A DNA stretch of 43,439 nucleotides, taken from assembly GCA_902760755.1 (NCBI GenBank), contig CACWHK010000027.1:1-43439 (forward strand). Direction: 5' to 3'. The position numbers and the translations under genes were made by a program. The DNA is from an uncultured Lachnospiraceae bacterium (GTDB taxonomy: Bacteria; Bacillota; Clostridia; Lachnospirales; Lachnospiraceae). Positions 16,970 to 25,334 of this stretch are shown piece after piece; within the stretch, counting starts at the first letter, position 1; the number at the start of each line of letters is the position of its first letter. The notes beneath the pieces were generated by a model, which worked only from the letters and a program-made list of their open reading frames with translations, had not been told where the DNA came from and did no database searches.

Positions 16970-17827
16970 ATGGGTGTCTATCAACAGATCAAGGATAAGT
17001 TCATAATGAAGAATGCCCGGGAGGACTGGGCGGAGTATCGCAAGTGCCTGACGGACGTGATCATAGATCGGACGAAGGAGGCTTCTCCGAAAAGTATCGC
17101 CATTGTCGGGGCCGGAAGATGCAATGATATAGATCTGGAACGTCTTACATCATATGCTGATCAAGTGTACCTTCTGGATGTGGATGCGGATGCCATGCAG
17201 GAAGCGGTTAACTCCCTGGATGAGCAGAAACGTTGTAAGGTGGAGTGCAAAACCCTCTCGCTCACCGGAATCACGGAAGAGGATATGGACACCTTCTGCG
17301 ACGGGATGCTGGATTACGTCCGGTCTGCCGGAAGAAGCCTCACCACGGATTCCTTCCGCGCGGAGCTGATGTGCCGTCTGGATGAAATGTTGGAGCAGGT
17401 GGCAGATCAAGACGTGGATACACTCAGCCGGGCACTTCCGGATGCCGATATTCTGGTCTGCTGCGGCGTGCACAGCCAGCTCTTCACCACGCTGTCATTC
17501 TTCATCCGTTCTCTGATCCACAGTCTGGAGGACGTCCTGCCCGGTGTGGAGGCCTTGGCGGAGGAGGTGACCGCGAAGCTTTGCCATATGGATTACGAGA
17601 TCATTCCGGTCATCAATGAGGCCCTCTGTAAAGCTGCCGGGAAGTACGTCATTTTCGGAAATGAGCATATGCCCGACCGGCCGGTGGAAGGTGCCTTCCA
17701 GTGCATCCGGGATGTGAAACTGCACTATAACCCGGCATCCTCGTTCCTTCGCTGGGATTTCAACCGGGCGGAGGGGATCACCTATCCCATGTGGATTCAG
17801 ATTTGCGATGTGGGGGAGATGCGATGA
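16970..17827 (+). CDS. Rossmann-fold protein of unknown function
   Basis: About 285 residues. VGAGRCNDIDL at about 46-56 and the acidic residue at the end of the next strand (YLLDVDADA) resemble the nucleotide or SAM-binding start of class I methyltransferases. No catalytic methyltransferase motif was recognised. The start is uncertain: ATG 16970 directly abuts AAGGGGAGG, ATG 17006 has AAGGA ten bases upstream, and ATG 16922 overlaps the upstream gene remnant. I chose 16970 because MGVYQQIKDKF reads as a natural N terminus. The stop overlaps the sfsA start (ATGA), so the two are co-translated. Confidence 0.75.
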   Translation: MGVYQQIKDKFIMKNAREDWAEYRKCLTDVIIDRTKEASPKSIAIVGAGRCNDIDLERLTSYADQVYLLDVDADAMQEAVNSLDEQKRCKVECKTLSLTGITEEDMDTFCDGMLDYVRSAGRSLTTDSFRAELMCRLDEMLEQVADQDVDTLSRALPDADILVCCGVHSQLFTTLSFFIRSLIHSLEDVLPGVEALAEEVTAKLCHMDYEIIPVINEALCKAAGKYVIFGNEHMPDRPVEGAFQCIRDVKLHYNPASSFLRWDFNRAEGITYPMWIQICDVGEMR

Positions 17828-18489
17828 GATACGGAAATGTCACGAAAGCCATATTCCTCCGCCGTCCGAACCGCTTTGTTGCAGAGGTGGAGCTGGATGG
17901 CAGGATAGAGACCGTGCATGTGAAGAATACCGGCCGGTGCAAAGAGCTTTTGCTCCCCGGCGCAGAGGTATGGCTCACGGCTCCGGGAACACCGGGCCGG
18001 AAGACGAAGTATGATCTGGTGGCGGTACGGAAATCCACAGGTGTACTATTCAATATCGACAGTCAGGCGCCTAATAAGGTGATGAAGGAATGGCTGGAGA
18101 CACAGGATTACAGCAAGGTCATCCCGGAATACACCTTCGGAGATTCCAGGATCGACTTCTACATGGAACGTGGTGAGGAGCAGTACCTGATGGAGGTGAA
18201 GGGCTGCACCCTGGAGGTGGACGGGATCGGTTACTTCCCGGATGCACCTACCGAACGAGGCGTAAAGCATATCCGGGAACTGATCCACGCGAAAGAAGCC
18301 GGCTACCATGCGGCTCTGGCCTTCGTGATCCAGATGGACGGCGTGAAGGAAGTTCGCCCGAACATTGAGATGCACCCGGAGTTCGGTGAGGCCATGGAAG
18401 AGGCTGCAGCGGCAGGAGTGGAGATACTGTTTTTTCCATGTCATGTGGAGCCTGAGGAACTTGTTATCAGAGAACCGAAAATCTGTTGA
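17824..18489 (+). CDS. sfsA: SfsA family protein
   Basis: Homologue of SfsA (sugar fermentation stimulation protein), described in E. coli as DNA-binding; its true role is unsettled and a nuclease-like fold has been suggested. The 221 residues are usual length. Conserved stretches include GRCKELLLPG near 39-48, EVKGCTLE near 124-131 and FPDAPTERGVKHI near 138-150. ATG 17824 overlaps the preceding stop, with GGGGGAG upstream. Confidence 0.93.
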   Translation: MRYGNVTKAIFLRRPNRFVAEVELDGRIETVHVKNTGRCKELLLPGAEVWLTAPGTPGRKTKYDLVAVRKSTGVLFNIDSQAPNKVMKEWLETQDYSKVIPEYTFGDSRIDFYMERGEEQYLMEVKGCTLEVDGIGYFPDAPTERGVKHIRELIHAKEAGYHAALAFVIQMDGVKEVRPNIEMHPEFGEAMEEAAAAGVEILFFPCHVEPEELVIREPKIC

Positions 18490-18626
18490 TTCGTTGTGCG
18501 TACCATGAGAGGCGCGAGCCGGTCCTCGAAAATGCATCGGTGGCGAAGAACACAGCGCCGAGGATTATTCATGTGATAGGAATCGTACCAACGATTACTT
18601 GACAGTGGCCAACCAAGCATAAACTG

Positions 18627-18655
18627 TGGCAAGTCAGTCCTGAATATGGTATAAT
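18627..18655 (+). promoter_or_regulatory. Extended -10 promoter for the sugar-sensor genes
   Basis: TGGTATAAT at 18647-18655 with TGGCAA at 18627-18632 as a weak -35 (17-base spacer). A perfect TTGACA at 18599-18604 lies upstream but has no well-spaced -10. Transcription would begin near 18662, leaving a leader of about 130 bases. Confidence 0.6.
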
Positions 18656-18687
18656 GCGGGCGTGGGGTGACAACAATTCTATGACTT

Positions 18688-18760
18688 GAATTCTTGGGTG
18701 AGATACCCGGATTCTATACATGGCGTGGAGAAAGCGTCTATTCCACGATAGGCGTTTTTT
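18688..18760 (+). promoter_or_regulatory. Leader hairpins, possible transcription attenuator
   Basis: A first hairpin pairs 18688-18699 with 18705-18714 (GGGT/ACCC core, two-base bulge). A second pairs 18731-18741 with 18748-18758 and ends in six Ts, like an intrinsic terminator. CGTGG (18724-18728) can pair with CCACG in the second hairpin's loop (18743-18747) or with the CCACG at 18761-18765, giving alternative folds. Because a promoter lies upstream and the coding start follows at 18794, this fits an attenuator. It could instead simply end sfsA transcription. Confidence 0.5.
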
Positions 18761-18793
18761 CCACGTTGTTTTTATGTGAGATCGGAGGAGAAA

Positions 18794-19789
18794 GTGAAAA
18801 AGATTCGGAAACACATTTGCAGACTACTGGTTTGCGGTTTCCTGCTTACCGCACTTCTTGCGGTGCTTCTTTCGGGCTGCGGCTCGAAGGAGGGCGTGGA
18901 GGAGCCGAAGCTCCTGCTGGGATTCAGTCAGATCGGATCCGAGAGTGCATGGCGGATCGGAAATACCAGGGATATCGAGAAGAAGGCTGTCGAGTACGGC
19001 GTGAGTCTCATGTTCGAGAATGCGAATCAGAAGCAGGAGAACCAGATCGCGGCCATCCGGCGGTTTATCGCTTATAAGGTGGATGTCATCGCATTTTCGC
19101 CCATCGTCGAAGAGGGCTGGGACAATGTGCTCCGGGAGGCGAAGGATGCGGGGATCCCCGTGATCCTGGTGGACCGGGATATCAGTACGAAGGAGAGCGG
19201 ACTGGTCACGTGCCTCATCGGTGCGGACTTTTATAAAGAAGGGGTCATGGCAGCGGAGTACCTGATCCGGAAGACGGATGCCCTGGGACTGGAGCATGTG
19301 AAGATCGTGGAGATCACGGGAACCGAGGATTCCACGCCCATGCGGAAGCGTCAGGCGGGCTTTATGGATACCATCCGGTCCGACAGCCGGATGGAGGTGA
19401 TCAGCAGCGTGAACGGTGACTTCTTAAAGAGCCGCGGAGCAGAGTGCATGCGGCAGCTGCTGGAGACCTATGGCAGTGATATCGACGTGGTGTACAGCCA
19501 CAATGATGAGATGACCCTCGGGGCCCTGTCGGAGATCGAGCTGGCGGGCTACAAGCCGGGGAAGGATATCATGATCATTTCCATAGACGGCGGACAGGAA
19601 GCCATGGATGTTTTAAAGGCAGGGAAGATCAACTGTATCGTGGAGTGCACCCCCATGCTGGGAAGCACGCTGATGGATACGGCGCTGAAGTTAAAGAACG
19701 GCGAGACGGTTGACAGAGAGATCCACCCGGAGGAGAAGTACTTCAGTGATGAGATGGATCTTTCGAATCTCGAACCCAGAGGATACTAA
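18794..19789 (+). CDS. YtfQ-like sugar-binding lipoprotein, probable sensor component
   Basis: Periplasmic-binding-protein fold (LacI-like, type 1) anchored as a lipoprotein: hydrophobic signal segment, then the lipobox LLSGC with the lipidated Cys near residue 28. GFSQIGSESAWR, NQKQENQIAAIR, IVEEGWDNVLREAKDAGIPV and YSHNDEMTLGA closely resemble the galactofuranose-binding YtfQ. GTG 18794 is the start: GGAGGAG at 18784-18790 precedes it. It is directly followed by kinase and response-regulator genes and not by transporter subunits, so it probably presents sugar to the kinase rather than to a transporter. Confidence 0.88.
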   Translation: MKKIRKHICRLLVCGFLLTALLAVLLSGCGSKEGVEEPKLLLGFSQIGSESAWRIGNTRDIEKKAVEYGVSLMFENANQKQENQIAAIRRFIAYKVDVIAFSPIVEEGWDNVLREAKDAGIPVILVDRDISTKESGLVTCLIGADFYKEGVMAAEYLIRKTDALGLEHVKIVEITGTEDSTPMRKRQAGFMDTIRSDSRMEVISSVNGDFLKSRGAECMRQLLETYGSDIDVVYSHNDEMTLGALSEIELAGYKPGKDIMIISIDGGQEAMDVLKAGKINCIVECTPMLGSTLMDTALKLKNGETVDREIHPEEKYFSDEMDLSNLEPRGY

Positions 19790-19808
19790 GAAGCTGCAGG
19801 GATAGCAT

Positions 19809-21275
19809 ATGGCCAGGATCAGGAATGAAAAAAGTATCATAGGCAAGATCGACAACATGAGCCAGCATCTGGTGATCATGCTGGTATTCCCGATCTTCGT
19901 CAGTCTTGTGCTGATGCTTGTGTATGCGGGACGGTACCACAATGCCATCCGGCGCATGGATACCATAGCGAATCTGAAAAATGTTGTCTCCGTGGAGATC
20001 CCGGAAAGTGTCTGGGATATCGTCAGCGGCAGAGAGACGGTGACGGGAAGCAAGGTGTACGCCACCATTCACGGCGTACATGATACCATCAGTGAGATCA
20101 TGGAGGAGGCAGACGAGGATGACCGCCTGTCCCTGGTGGTTGCGGACCGTACCATGCAGACACTCGAGAATTATGTAAACCAGATTCGGGATAATATCGA
20201 AGCCGGACGTCCCGTGGTGGAGAATGAAGAAGTCCTGAATGAAGTCCGGGACGTGGCCAGTCTGGTGGACAGTATGTTAAATGATTATATCGCGAGAGAG
20301 ATCGAATCCACGGCGGAGCGTAGCTCCACTCTCAGGTTCCTGATCCTGATTACTGCGGTGCTGGAGGGCTTCGTGGTAGTTCTGGCATGGTTTGTCCGGA
20401 CCAGGGCCATGAAGAATACTGCCGCATTTGTTAAGCAGCCCATCGACCGGTTGGAGGAGGTTACCGCGAAGCTGGCAGAGGGAACTCTGGATGCGCGGCT
20501 CGGAGAGACGGATGTGACCGAGCTCCGGAACCTGACGCTGCAGGTAAATACCATGGCGGACCGGCTGGAGGATATGATGAATAAGAGCCATGAGGATGAG
20601 CGGAATCTCCGCAAGGCGGAGCTTCGTACCCTGCAGGCCCAGATCAATCCGCATTTCCTCTATAATACGCTGGACGCCATCATCTGGAAGGCAGAGGCGG
20701 GGGAGAAGTCGGAGGTTATCCAGCTGACCAACGCCCTCAGCAACTTCTTCCGGATCAGTCTTTCCTCCGGCGCGGATTGGATTCCCATCCGCCAGGAGCG
20801 GAAGCATATCGAGGGATATCTTACCATCCAGCAGACCCGATACAGGGATATCATGCGCTATGAGATCGACATCCCGGATGAGATCGGGGAGTATTATATC
20901 CTGAAGCTGCTGCTGCAGCCTCTGGTGGAGAATGCGCTTTACCACGGGATCAAGACCACCCGCGGAGGCGGTGTGATCCGGATCACGGGACGGCTGACAG
21001 ACGGCATGCTGGAGTTTGCGGTTTCGGATACCGGAAACGGGATGACGCCGGAGCAGCTGGCAGAGCTTCGTGACCGGATGAAGAAGGGGCAGTCCGCGGT
21101 GAGCGAGGGGTCCGGCGGCTTCGGCCTGGTAAATGTGAACCTTCGCCTTCGACTTTACTATAATCAGACGGAAGGTCTGCAGATCGTAAGTGATGAGACC
21201 GGTACCACGGTCAGCTTCCGGGTACCCTGCAGGACCAGAGAGGAGATATCGGAAAATGAAAGTATTTCTGGTTGA
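19809..21275 (+). CDS. YesM/LytS-type sensor histidine kinase
   Basis: Membrane kinase of 488 residues. Transmembrane helices lie near 19-41 and 174-197, flanking an extracytoplasmic helical sensor region of about 130 residues. A HAMP-like linker follows, then the His_kinase domain with QINPHFLYNTLD, where His282 is the phosphorylation site, and a HATPase domain with Asn375 (LVENALYHG) and DTGNGM at 407-412. Its 3' end overlaps the regulator gene by 20 bases. The extracytoplasmic part probably touches the binding lipoprotein encoded just upstream. Confidence 0.94.
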   Translation: MARIRNEKSIIGKIDNMSQHLVIMLVFPIFVSLVLMLVYAGRYHNAIRRMDTIANLKNVVSVEIPESVWDIVSGRETVTGSKVYATIHGVHDTISEIMEEADEDDRLSLVVADRTMQTLENYVNQIRDNIEAGRPVVENEEVLNEVRDVASLVDSMLNDYIAREIESTAERSSTLRFLILITAVLEGFVVVLAWFVRTRAMKNTAAFVKQPIDRLEEVTAKLAEGTLDARLGETDVTELRNLTLQVNTMADRLEDMMNKSHEDERNLRKAELRTLQAQINPHFLYNTLDAIIWKAEAGEKSEVIQLTNALSNFFRISLSSGADWIPIRQERKHIEGYLTIQQTRYRDIMRYEIDIPDEIGEYYILKLLLQPLVENALYHGIKTTRGGGVIRITGRLTDGMLEFAVSDTGNGMTPEQLAELRDRMKKGQSAVSEGSGGFGLVNVNLRLRLYYNQTEGLQIVSDETGTTVSFRVPCRTREEISENESISG

Positions 21276-22524
21276 TGATGAGGTTGTGATCCGGGAAGGA
21301 ATTCGCGAGTCATTTCCCTGGGAGGATACGCCCTACACCCTGGTGGGGGAGGCTCCGGACGGGGAGATGGCTCTTCCCATGATCCGTGATACCAATCCGG
21401 ATATCGTGATCACGGATATCAGGATGCCCTTCATGGATGGGATCGAGCTCTGCCGGACCCTTCGGACCCAGATGCCCTGGATCGGGATCGTAATTCTGAG
21501 CGGGTATGATGAGTTCGAGTATGCGCGGCAGTGTCTGCAGCTGGGGGTACGGGAGTATCTGCTGAAGCCCATCGATGCGGAGGATCTTCGAAAGGCGCTG
21601 GACAAGGTAAGTGCGCAGCTGCAGGAGGAGAAGAAGCAGCGGGAGCATGTGGAGAGTCTTCGGGCCAGGATGACCGGCAGCTCAGGGACCGATGGGCGGT
21701 TTTTAAAGGAGAAGCTGATCGGATCCCTCTTCTCGGATGAGTCCATGGAGGAGGATGCCCAGAATGCCATGAAGCAGCTGCAGGCCATGGGAAGTCCGCT
21801 GACTGCTTCACACTACACCGTGATCGATGCGGCCTTCTCCCCGGTGGAGACCGGACGGGAGGCAGCGGCAGTGCTGGCGGAGGGAAGCGGCGGCGTGGTG
21901 CACACCTCCGGAAGCCGCACCGGTACCAGACTTCTGACCCTCGGGGATTCTGCCCGGGACGCGGAGGAGAAGGCCTACGCCTTTGCATCCTCCCTGGTGA
22001 CGGAGCTGGAGCGTGCAGGCTGCACGAAGATCCGGGTGGGAATCGGTGATATCGTGGAGCAGCCCTCCGAGATTCTGCAGAGCTTTAAGACTGCAAGGCA
22101 TATTCGCCATATACTGGAGGAACGGCCGGATGAAACGTCTCTCATCCTGGGTGTCCGTGAGATGGGTGATTCGGCAGGGGATGCGGGCATGCATTCCGTG
22201 ATCAATGAGGCGAAGGTCTATATGTCCCAGCATTTCTGTGATTCGAATCTTATGCTGCAGGATGTGGCGAAGGCCGTGAATATGAGCAACAGCCGGTTTT
22301 CCACGGTATTCTCGCAGCAGAGCGGGCAGACCTTTACGGAGTATCTTCTCTTCCTTCGGATGAATAAGGCGAAGGAGCTGCTTCGGACCACGGATATGCG
22401 AAGCTCCCAGATCGCTCACGAAACCGGGTACAATGATGCACACTATTTCAGTTACATTTTTAAGAAAAATGTGGGTATGACACCGTCCGATTACCGGTCA
22501 CAAAATAATATTCAACCGGAATAA
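21256..22524 (+). CDS. YesN-type AraC-family response regulator
   Basis: Receiver domain at 1-120 with phosphoacceptor Asp54 (ITDIRMPFMDG), acidic DDE at 7-9 and the conserved Lys in LLKPID. A middle region of about 190 residues leads to a C-terminal AraC-type double helix-turn-helix from about 325 (VAKAVNMSNSRFSTVF, then SSQIAHETGYNDAHYFSYIF). The start is ATG 21256, with GGAG at 21242-21245, not the earlier in-frame start at 21190. It probably activates the transporter operon directly downstream; an inverted repeat sits upstream of that operon's promoter. Confidence 0.95.
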   Translation: MKVFLVDDEVVIREGIRESFPWEDTPYTLVGEAPDGEMALPMIRDTNPDIVITDIRMPFMDGIELCRTLRTQMPWIGIVILSGYDEFEYARQCLQLGVREYLLKPIDAEDLRKALDKVSAQLQEEKKQREHVESLRARMTGSSGTDGRFLKEKLIGSLFSDESMEEDAQNAMKQLQAMGSPLTASHYTVIDAAFSPVETGREAAAVLAEGSGGVVHTSGSRTGTRLLTLGDSARDAEEKAYAFASSLVTELERAGCTKIRVGIGDIVEQPSEILQSFKTARHIRHILEERPDETSLILGVREMGDSAGDAGMHSVINEAKVYMSQHFCDSNLMLQDVAKAVNMSNSRFSTVFSQQSGQTFTEYLLFLRMNKAKELLRTTDMRSSQIAHETGYNDAHYFSYIFKKNVGMTPSDYRSQNNIQPE

Positions 22525-22550
22525 AAAAATATTTAACGTTCACAGAATTT

Positions 22551-22581
22551 TCAAAATCATTTTGAACCAAGTCAAAATGAT
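22551..22581. promoter_or_regulatory. Operator-like inverted repeat upstream of transporter promoter
   Basis: ATCATTTTGA (22556-22565) and TCAAAATGAT (22572-22581) form a perfect 10-base inverted repeat around six bases. An overlapping palindrome, TCAAAAT-C-ATTTTGA, spans 22551-22565, so the TCAAAAT half-site occurs three times. It lies just upstream of the promoter at 22588-22616, a position suited to an activator such as the adjacent YesN-type protein. Confidence 0.6.
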
Positions 22582-22587
22582 CGTTGA

Positions 22588-22616
22588 TTTACTTTAAAGA
22601 GAGTTCAGAGTACACT
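22588..22616 (+). promoter_or_regulatory. Weak promoter for the sugar transporter operon
   Basis: TTTACT (22588-22593) and TACACT (22611-22616), each four of six matches, with a 17-base spacer. A poor core promoter beside an inverted repeat is typical of activator-dependent genes. Confidence 0.5.
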
Positions 22617-22675
22617 CCTAATTACAGAGGTGACCTTGAGGGGGTCGTAGTTCTTACATTTAAGGAGGAGTGAAA

Positions 22676-23692
22676 ATGAAGAAGTTTCGTAAGTTAGCAT
22701 GTGCGGTACTGACAGGTGCTATGATGTTCAGCATGGCTGCATGTGGTTCTGATTCCACATCAACAACAGCTTCCAGTGGCGGCGGAGCAGCTACTGAGGC
22801 ACCGGCACCGAGTGGATCGACGATCAAGGTCGGTGTGGTTAACAACCCGCCGTCAGAGTCCGGCTATCGTGAAGCAAACGTTAAGGACATGGAGTCTGTA
22901 TTCTCCAAGGAGAACGGCTATGAGCTGAAGACAGCTTACAGCTTAAAGAATGATGAGCAGCTTCAGGCAGCTCAGGGCTTCATCACAGAAGGCGTTGATT
23001 ATCTGCTTGTTTCCGCAGCTGAGACAACCGGATGGGACGAGGTTCTGAAGAAGGCTAAGGAAGCCGGTGTTAAGGTTTACATCTTCGACCGTAAGATCGA
23101 TGTAAGCGAAGATCTCTACGAGGCAATGGTTGTTTCTGATATGGCTAAGGAAGGCGATACCGCAGTTCAGTGGCTCCTTGATCAGAATCTTTCCGAGTAC
23201 AATGTAATCCATATCCAGGGTGCTATGGCCAGCGACGCTCAGATCGGACGTACAGGCGCTCTTGACAAGCAGTTCGAATCCGGCAAGATGAAGAAGGTTG
23301 TTCAGCAGACAGCTACATGGGACGAGGCAGAGGCAAAGAAGATTGTTGAGTCCGTGATCAACAGTGGTGAAGACTTCAACGTAATCTACGCAGAGAACGA
23401 CGGTATGGCTAAGGGTGCCGTAGCAGCGCTTGACGAGGCTGGTATCACCCACGGTGTTGACGGCAAGGTTATCGTTATGGGCTTCGACTGCAACAAGTGG
23501 GCACTTCGTGAGCTCCTTGCAGGCAAGTGGAACTATGATGGACAGTGCAGCCCGTTCCAGGCTCAGATCATCAGCGATATGATCAAGAGTGGTAAGGCTC
23601 CTTCTTCCAAGATCATCATCAACGAAGAGAAGGGCTTTGATGCAAAGACCATTACACAGGCAGATATCGACACCTACGGTCTTGGTGACTAA
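22676..23692 (+). CDS. ytfQ: YtfQ-like ABC transporter sugar-binding lipoprotein
   Basis: Binding component of a furanose-type sugar importer, about 338 residues. A signal peptide ends in the lipobox SMAAC (Cys near 23), followed by a Ser/Thr/Ala/Gly-rich tether. The mature part has the type 1 binding fold, with PSESGYREANVKDM, VSAAETTGWDEVL and AENDGMAKGA. ATG 22676 has AAGGAGG at 22662-22668; a GTG at 22670 overlaps this site. Gene order binding protein, ATPase, permease, permease matches E. coli ytfQ-ytfR-ytfT-yjfF. Substrate is inferred, probably galactofuranose or a related furanose. Confidence 0.9.
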   Translation: MKKFRKLACAVLTGAMMFSMAACGSDSTSTTASSGGGAATEAPAPSGSTIKVGVVNNPPSESGYREANVKDMESVFSKENGYELKTAYSLKNDEQLQAAQGFITEGVDYLLVSAAETTGWDEVLKKAKEAGVKVYIFDRKIDVSEDLYEAMVVSDMAKEGDTAVQWLLDQNLSEYNVIHIQGAMASDAQIGRTGALDKQFESGKMKKVVQQTATWDEAEAKKIVESVINSGEDFNVIYAENDGMAKGAVAALDEAGITHGVDGKVIVMGFDCNKWALRELLAGKWNYDGQCSPFQAQIISDMIKSGKAPSSKIIINEEKGFDAKTITQADIDTYGLGD

Positions 23693-23727
23693 TATATTTT
23701 TGATCTGAATATCTGATTAGCTAAGGA

Positions 23728-23776
23728 GGGCGCAGTCAGGCTGTATAGTTATATGACAGCGGACTGCGCCCTTTCT
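23728..23776 (+). terminator. Hairpin between binding protein and ATPase genes
   Basis: A perfect 10-base stem, GGGCGCAGTC (23728-23737) with GACTGCGCCC (23762-23771), has an inner GCTGT/ACAGC stem and is followed by TTTCT. It probably terminates part of the transcripts or protects the binding-protein mRNA, so this component is made in excess. Confidence 0.75.
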
Positions 23777-23822
23777 GCGGCTAAATGAGAGGTTTTTTAG
23801 TCGAAAAGAGGAGGATAAGGAT

Positions 23823-25334
23823 ATGCAGGAAGCCAGCTTGCTCGAGCTGAGGGGTATAGAAAAAAGATTCCCCGGTGTCCTTGCACTGAATAACGTGGAC
23901 TTCACCCTTCGGAGCGGTGAGATCCATGCGCTTATGGGAGAAAACGGCGCCGGTAAATCCACGCTGATCAAGATCCTGACGGGTGTCTACCCCATGGATG
24001 GCGGAAGCGTTACGGTAGAGGGAAAGAAGGTTCATATCGCCTCTCCGCAGGATGCGCAGAATAACGGTATCAGTACGGTGTATCAGGAGATCACACTGTG
24101 TCCGAACCTGACGGTTGCAGAGAATATGTATATCGGCCGCGACAAGGGCCTTATGGTGAAGCAGAAGGATTATGAGAAGCGTGCGGATGAGATCTTGAGT
24201 CAGCTTCAGATTCCGGCAAGAGCCCGCCAGCAGCTGGGCAACTGCTCTCTGGCCGTACAGCAGATGGTGGCCATCGCCCGTGCGGTGGACATGCAGTGTA
24301 AGGTTCTGATCCTGGATGAGCCCACCTCTTCTCTGGACGATAAGGAAGTTAATATGCTTTTCTCCCTGATGCGGGACCTGAAGGCGAGAGGAGTCGGGAT
24401 CATCTTCGTAACACATTTCCTGGAGCAGGTCTATGAGGTTTGCGACAGGATCACGGTTCTCCGGAACGGAGAGCTGGTGGGCGAGTATCTGGTGGAGGAT
24501 CTTCCGCAGGTACAGCTGGTTGCGAAAATGATGGGTAAGGAGCTGGAAGAGCTGAACAGCCTTTCGGAGACGGAAGAGAAGAAGAGTGCCACAGGGGAGA
24601 CGTTCTACGAGGCAGAGGACCTCTCCAGCAGCGCGTCCTTCCCGTTCAACTATTCCATCAAAAAGGGTGAAGTAAACGGCTTTACCGGACTTCTGGGCTC
24701 CGGCCGAAGCGAGAGCGTAAGAGCGATCTTCGGTGCGGACAAGGTGAACAGCGGAACCGTAAAGGTGAAGGGCAAGCCCGTGAAGATCACCAAACCCATC
24801 GATGCCATGAAGAACGGGATCGGTTATCTGGCCGAGGATCGGAAGCGGGACGGTATTATCTCCGAGCTCAGTGTCCGTGAGAATATCATCCTTGCCATGC
24901 AGGTTATGAAGGGGTTCTGGAGACCTATCAGCCGCAGTGAGCAGGAAGCCTTTGCGGATGAGTATATCAAGGCTCTGAACATTAAGACCGCCAGCCGGGA
25001 GACTCCCATCGGGTCCCTCAGCGGTGGTAATCAGCAGAAGGTTATTCTTGCAAGATGGCTGCTCACCCATCCGGAGTATCTCATCCTGGATGAGCCCACG
25101 CGAGGAATCGACGTCGGAACCAAGCTGGAGATCCAGAAGCTGGTTCTGAAACTTGCAGAGGACGGTGTGAGCGTAACCTTTATCTCCTCCGAGGTGGAAG
25201 AGATGCTGCGTACCTGCAGCAGGCTTATCGTCATGCGTGACCGGCATATCGTCGGGGAGCTGACGGGAAGCAATCTGAATCAGGCACAGGTTATGAAGAC
25301 CATAGCAGGAGGGGAGGCTAAGAATAATGAGTAA
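23823..25334 (+). CDS. ytfR: Sugar ABC transporter ATPase, two-domain (YtfR-like)
   Basis: Duplicated ABC ATPase of 503 residues powering sugar import. The first domain has Walker A GENGAGKST at 39-47, a divergent signature (SLAVQQMVAIARA) and Walker B LILDEPTSSLDD. The second domain has GLLGSGRSE in place of a canonical Walker A, the strong signature LSGGNQQKVILARW and LILDEPTRGIDVG. This asymmetry is normal for the RbsA/MglA/YtfR class. GGAGG at 23810-23814 precedes the ATG. The 3' end overlaps the permease gene by eight bases. Confidence 0.95.
   Translation: MQEASLLELRGIEKRFPGVLALNNVDFTLRSGEIHALMGENGAGKSTLIKILTGVYPMDGGSVTVEGKKVHIASPQDAQNNGISTVYQEITLCPNLTVAENMYIGRDKGLMVKQKDYEKRADEILSQLQIPARARQQLGNCSLAVQQMVAIARAVDMQCKVLILDEPTSSLDDKEVNMLFSLMRDLKARGVGIIFVTHFLEQVYEVCDRITVLRNGELVGEYLVEDLPQVQLVAKMMGKELEELNSLSETEEKKSATGETFYEAEDLSSSASFPFNYSIKKGEVNGFTGLLGSGRSESVRAIFGADKVNSGTVKVKGKPVKITKPIDAMKNGIGYLAEDRKRDGIISELSVRENIILAMQVMKGFWRPISRSEQEAFADEYIKALNIKTASRETPIGSLSGGNQQKVILARWLLTHPEYLILDEPTRGIDVGTKLEIQKLVLKLAEDGVSVTFISSEVEEMLRTCSRLIVMRDRHIVGELTGSNLNQAQVMKTIAGGEAKNNE

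Noticed and set aside
18776-18793. Upstream GTG start for the sensor lipoprotein
   Set aside because: It would place the ribosome site GGAGGAG inside the coding region; GTG 18794 gives a normal signal peptide.
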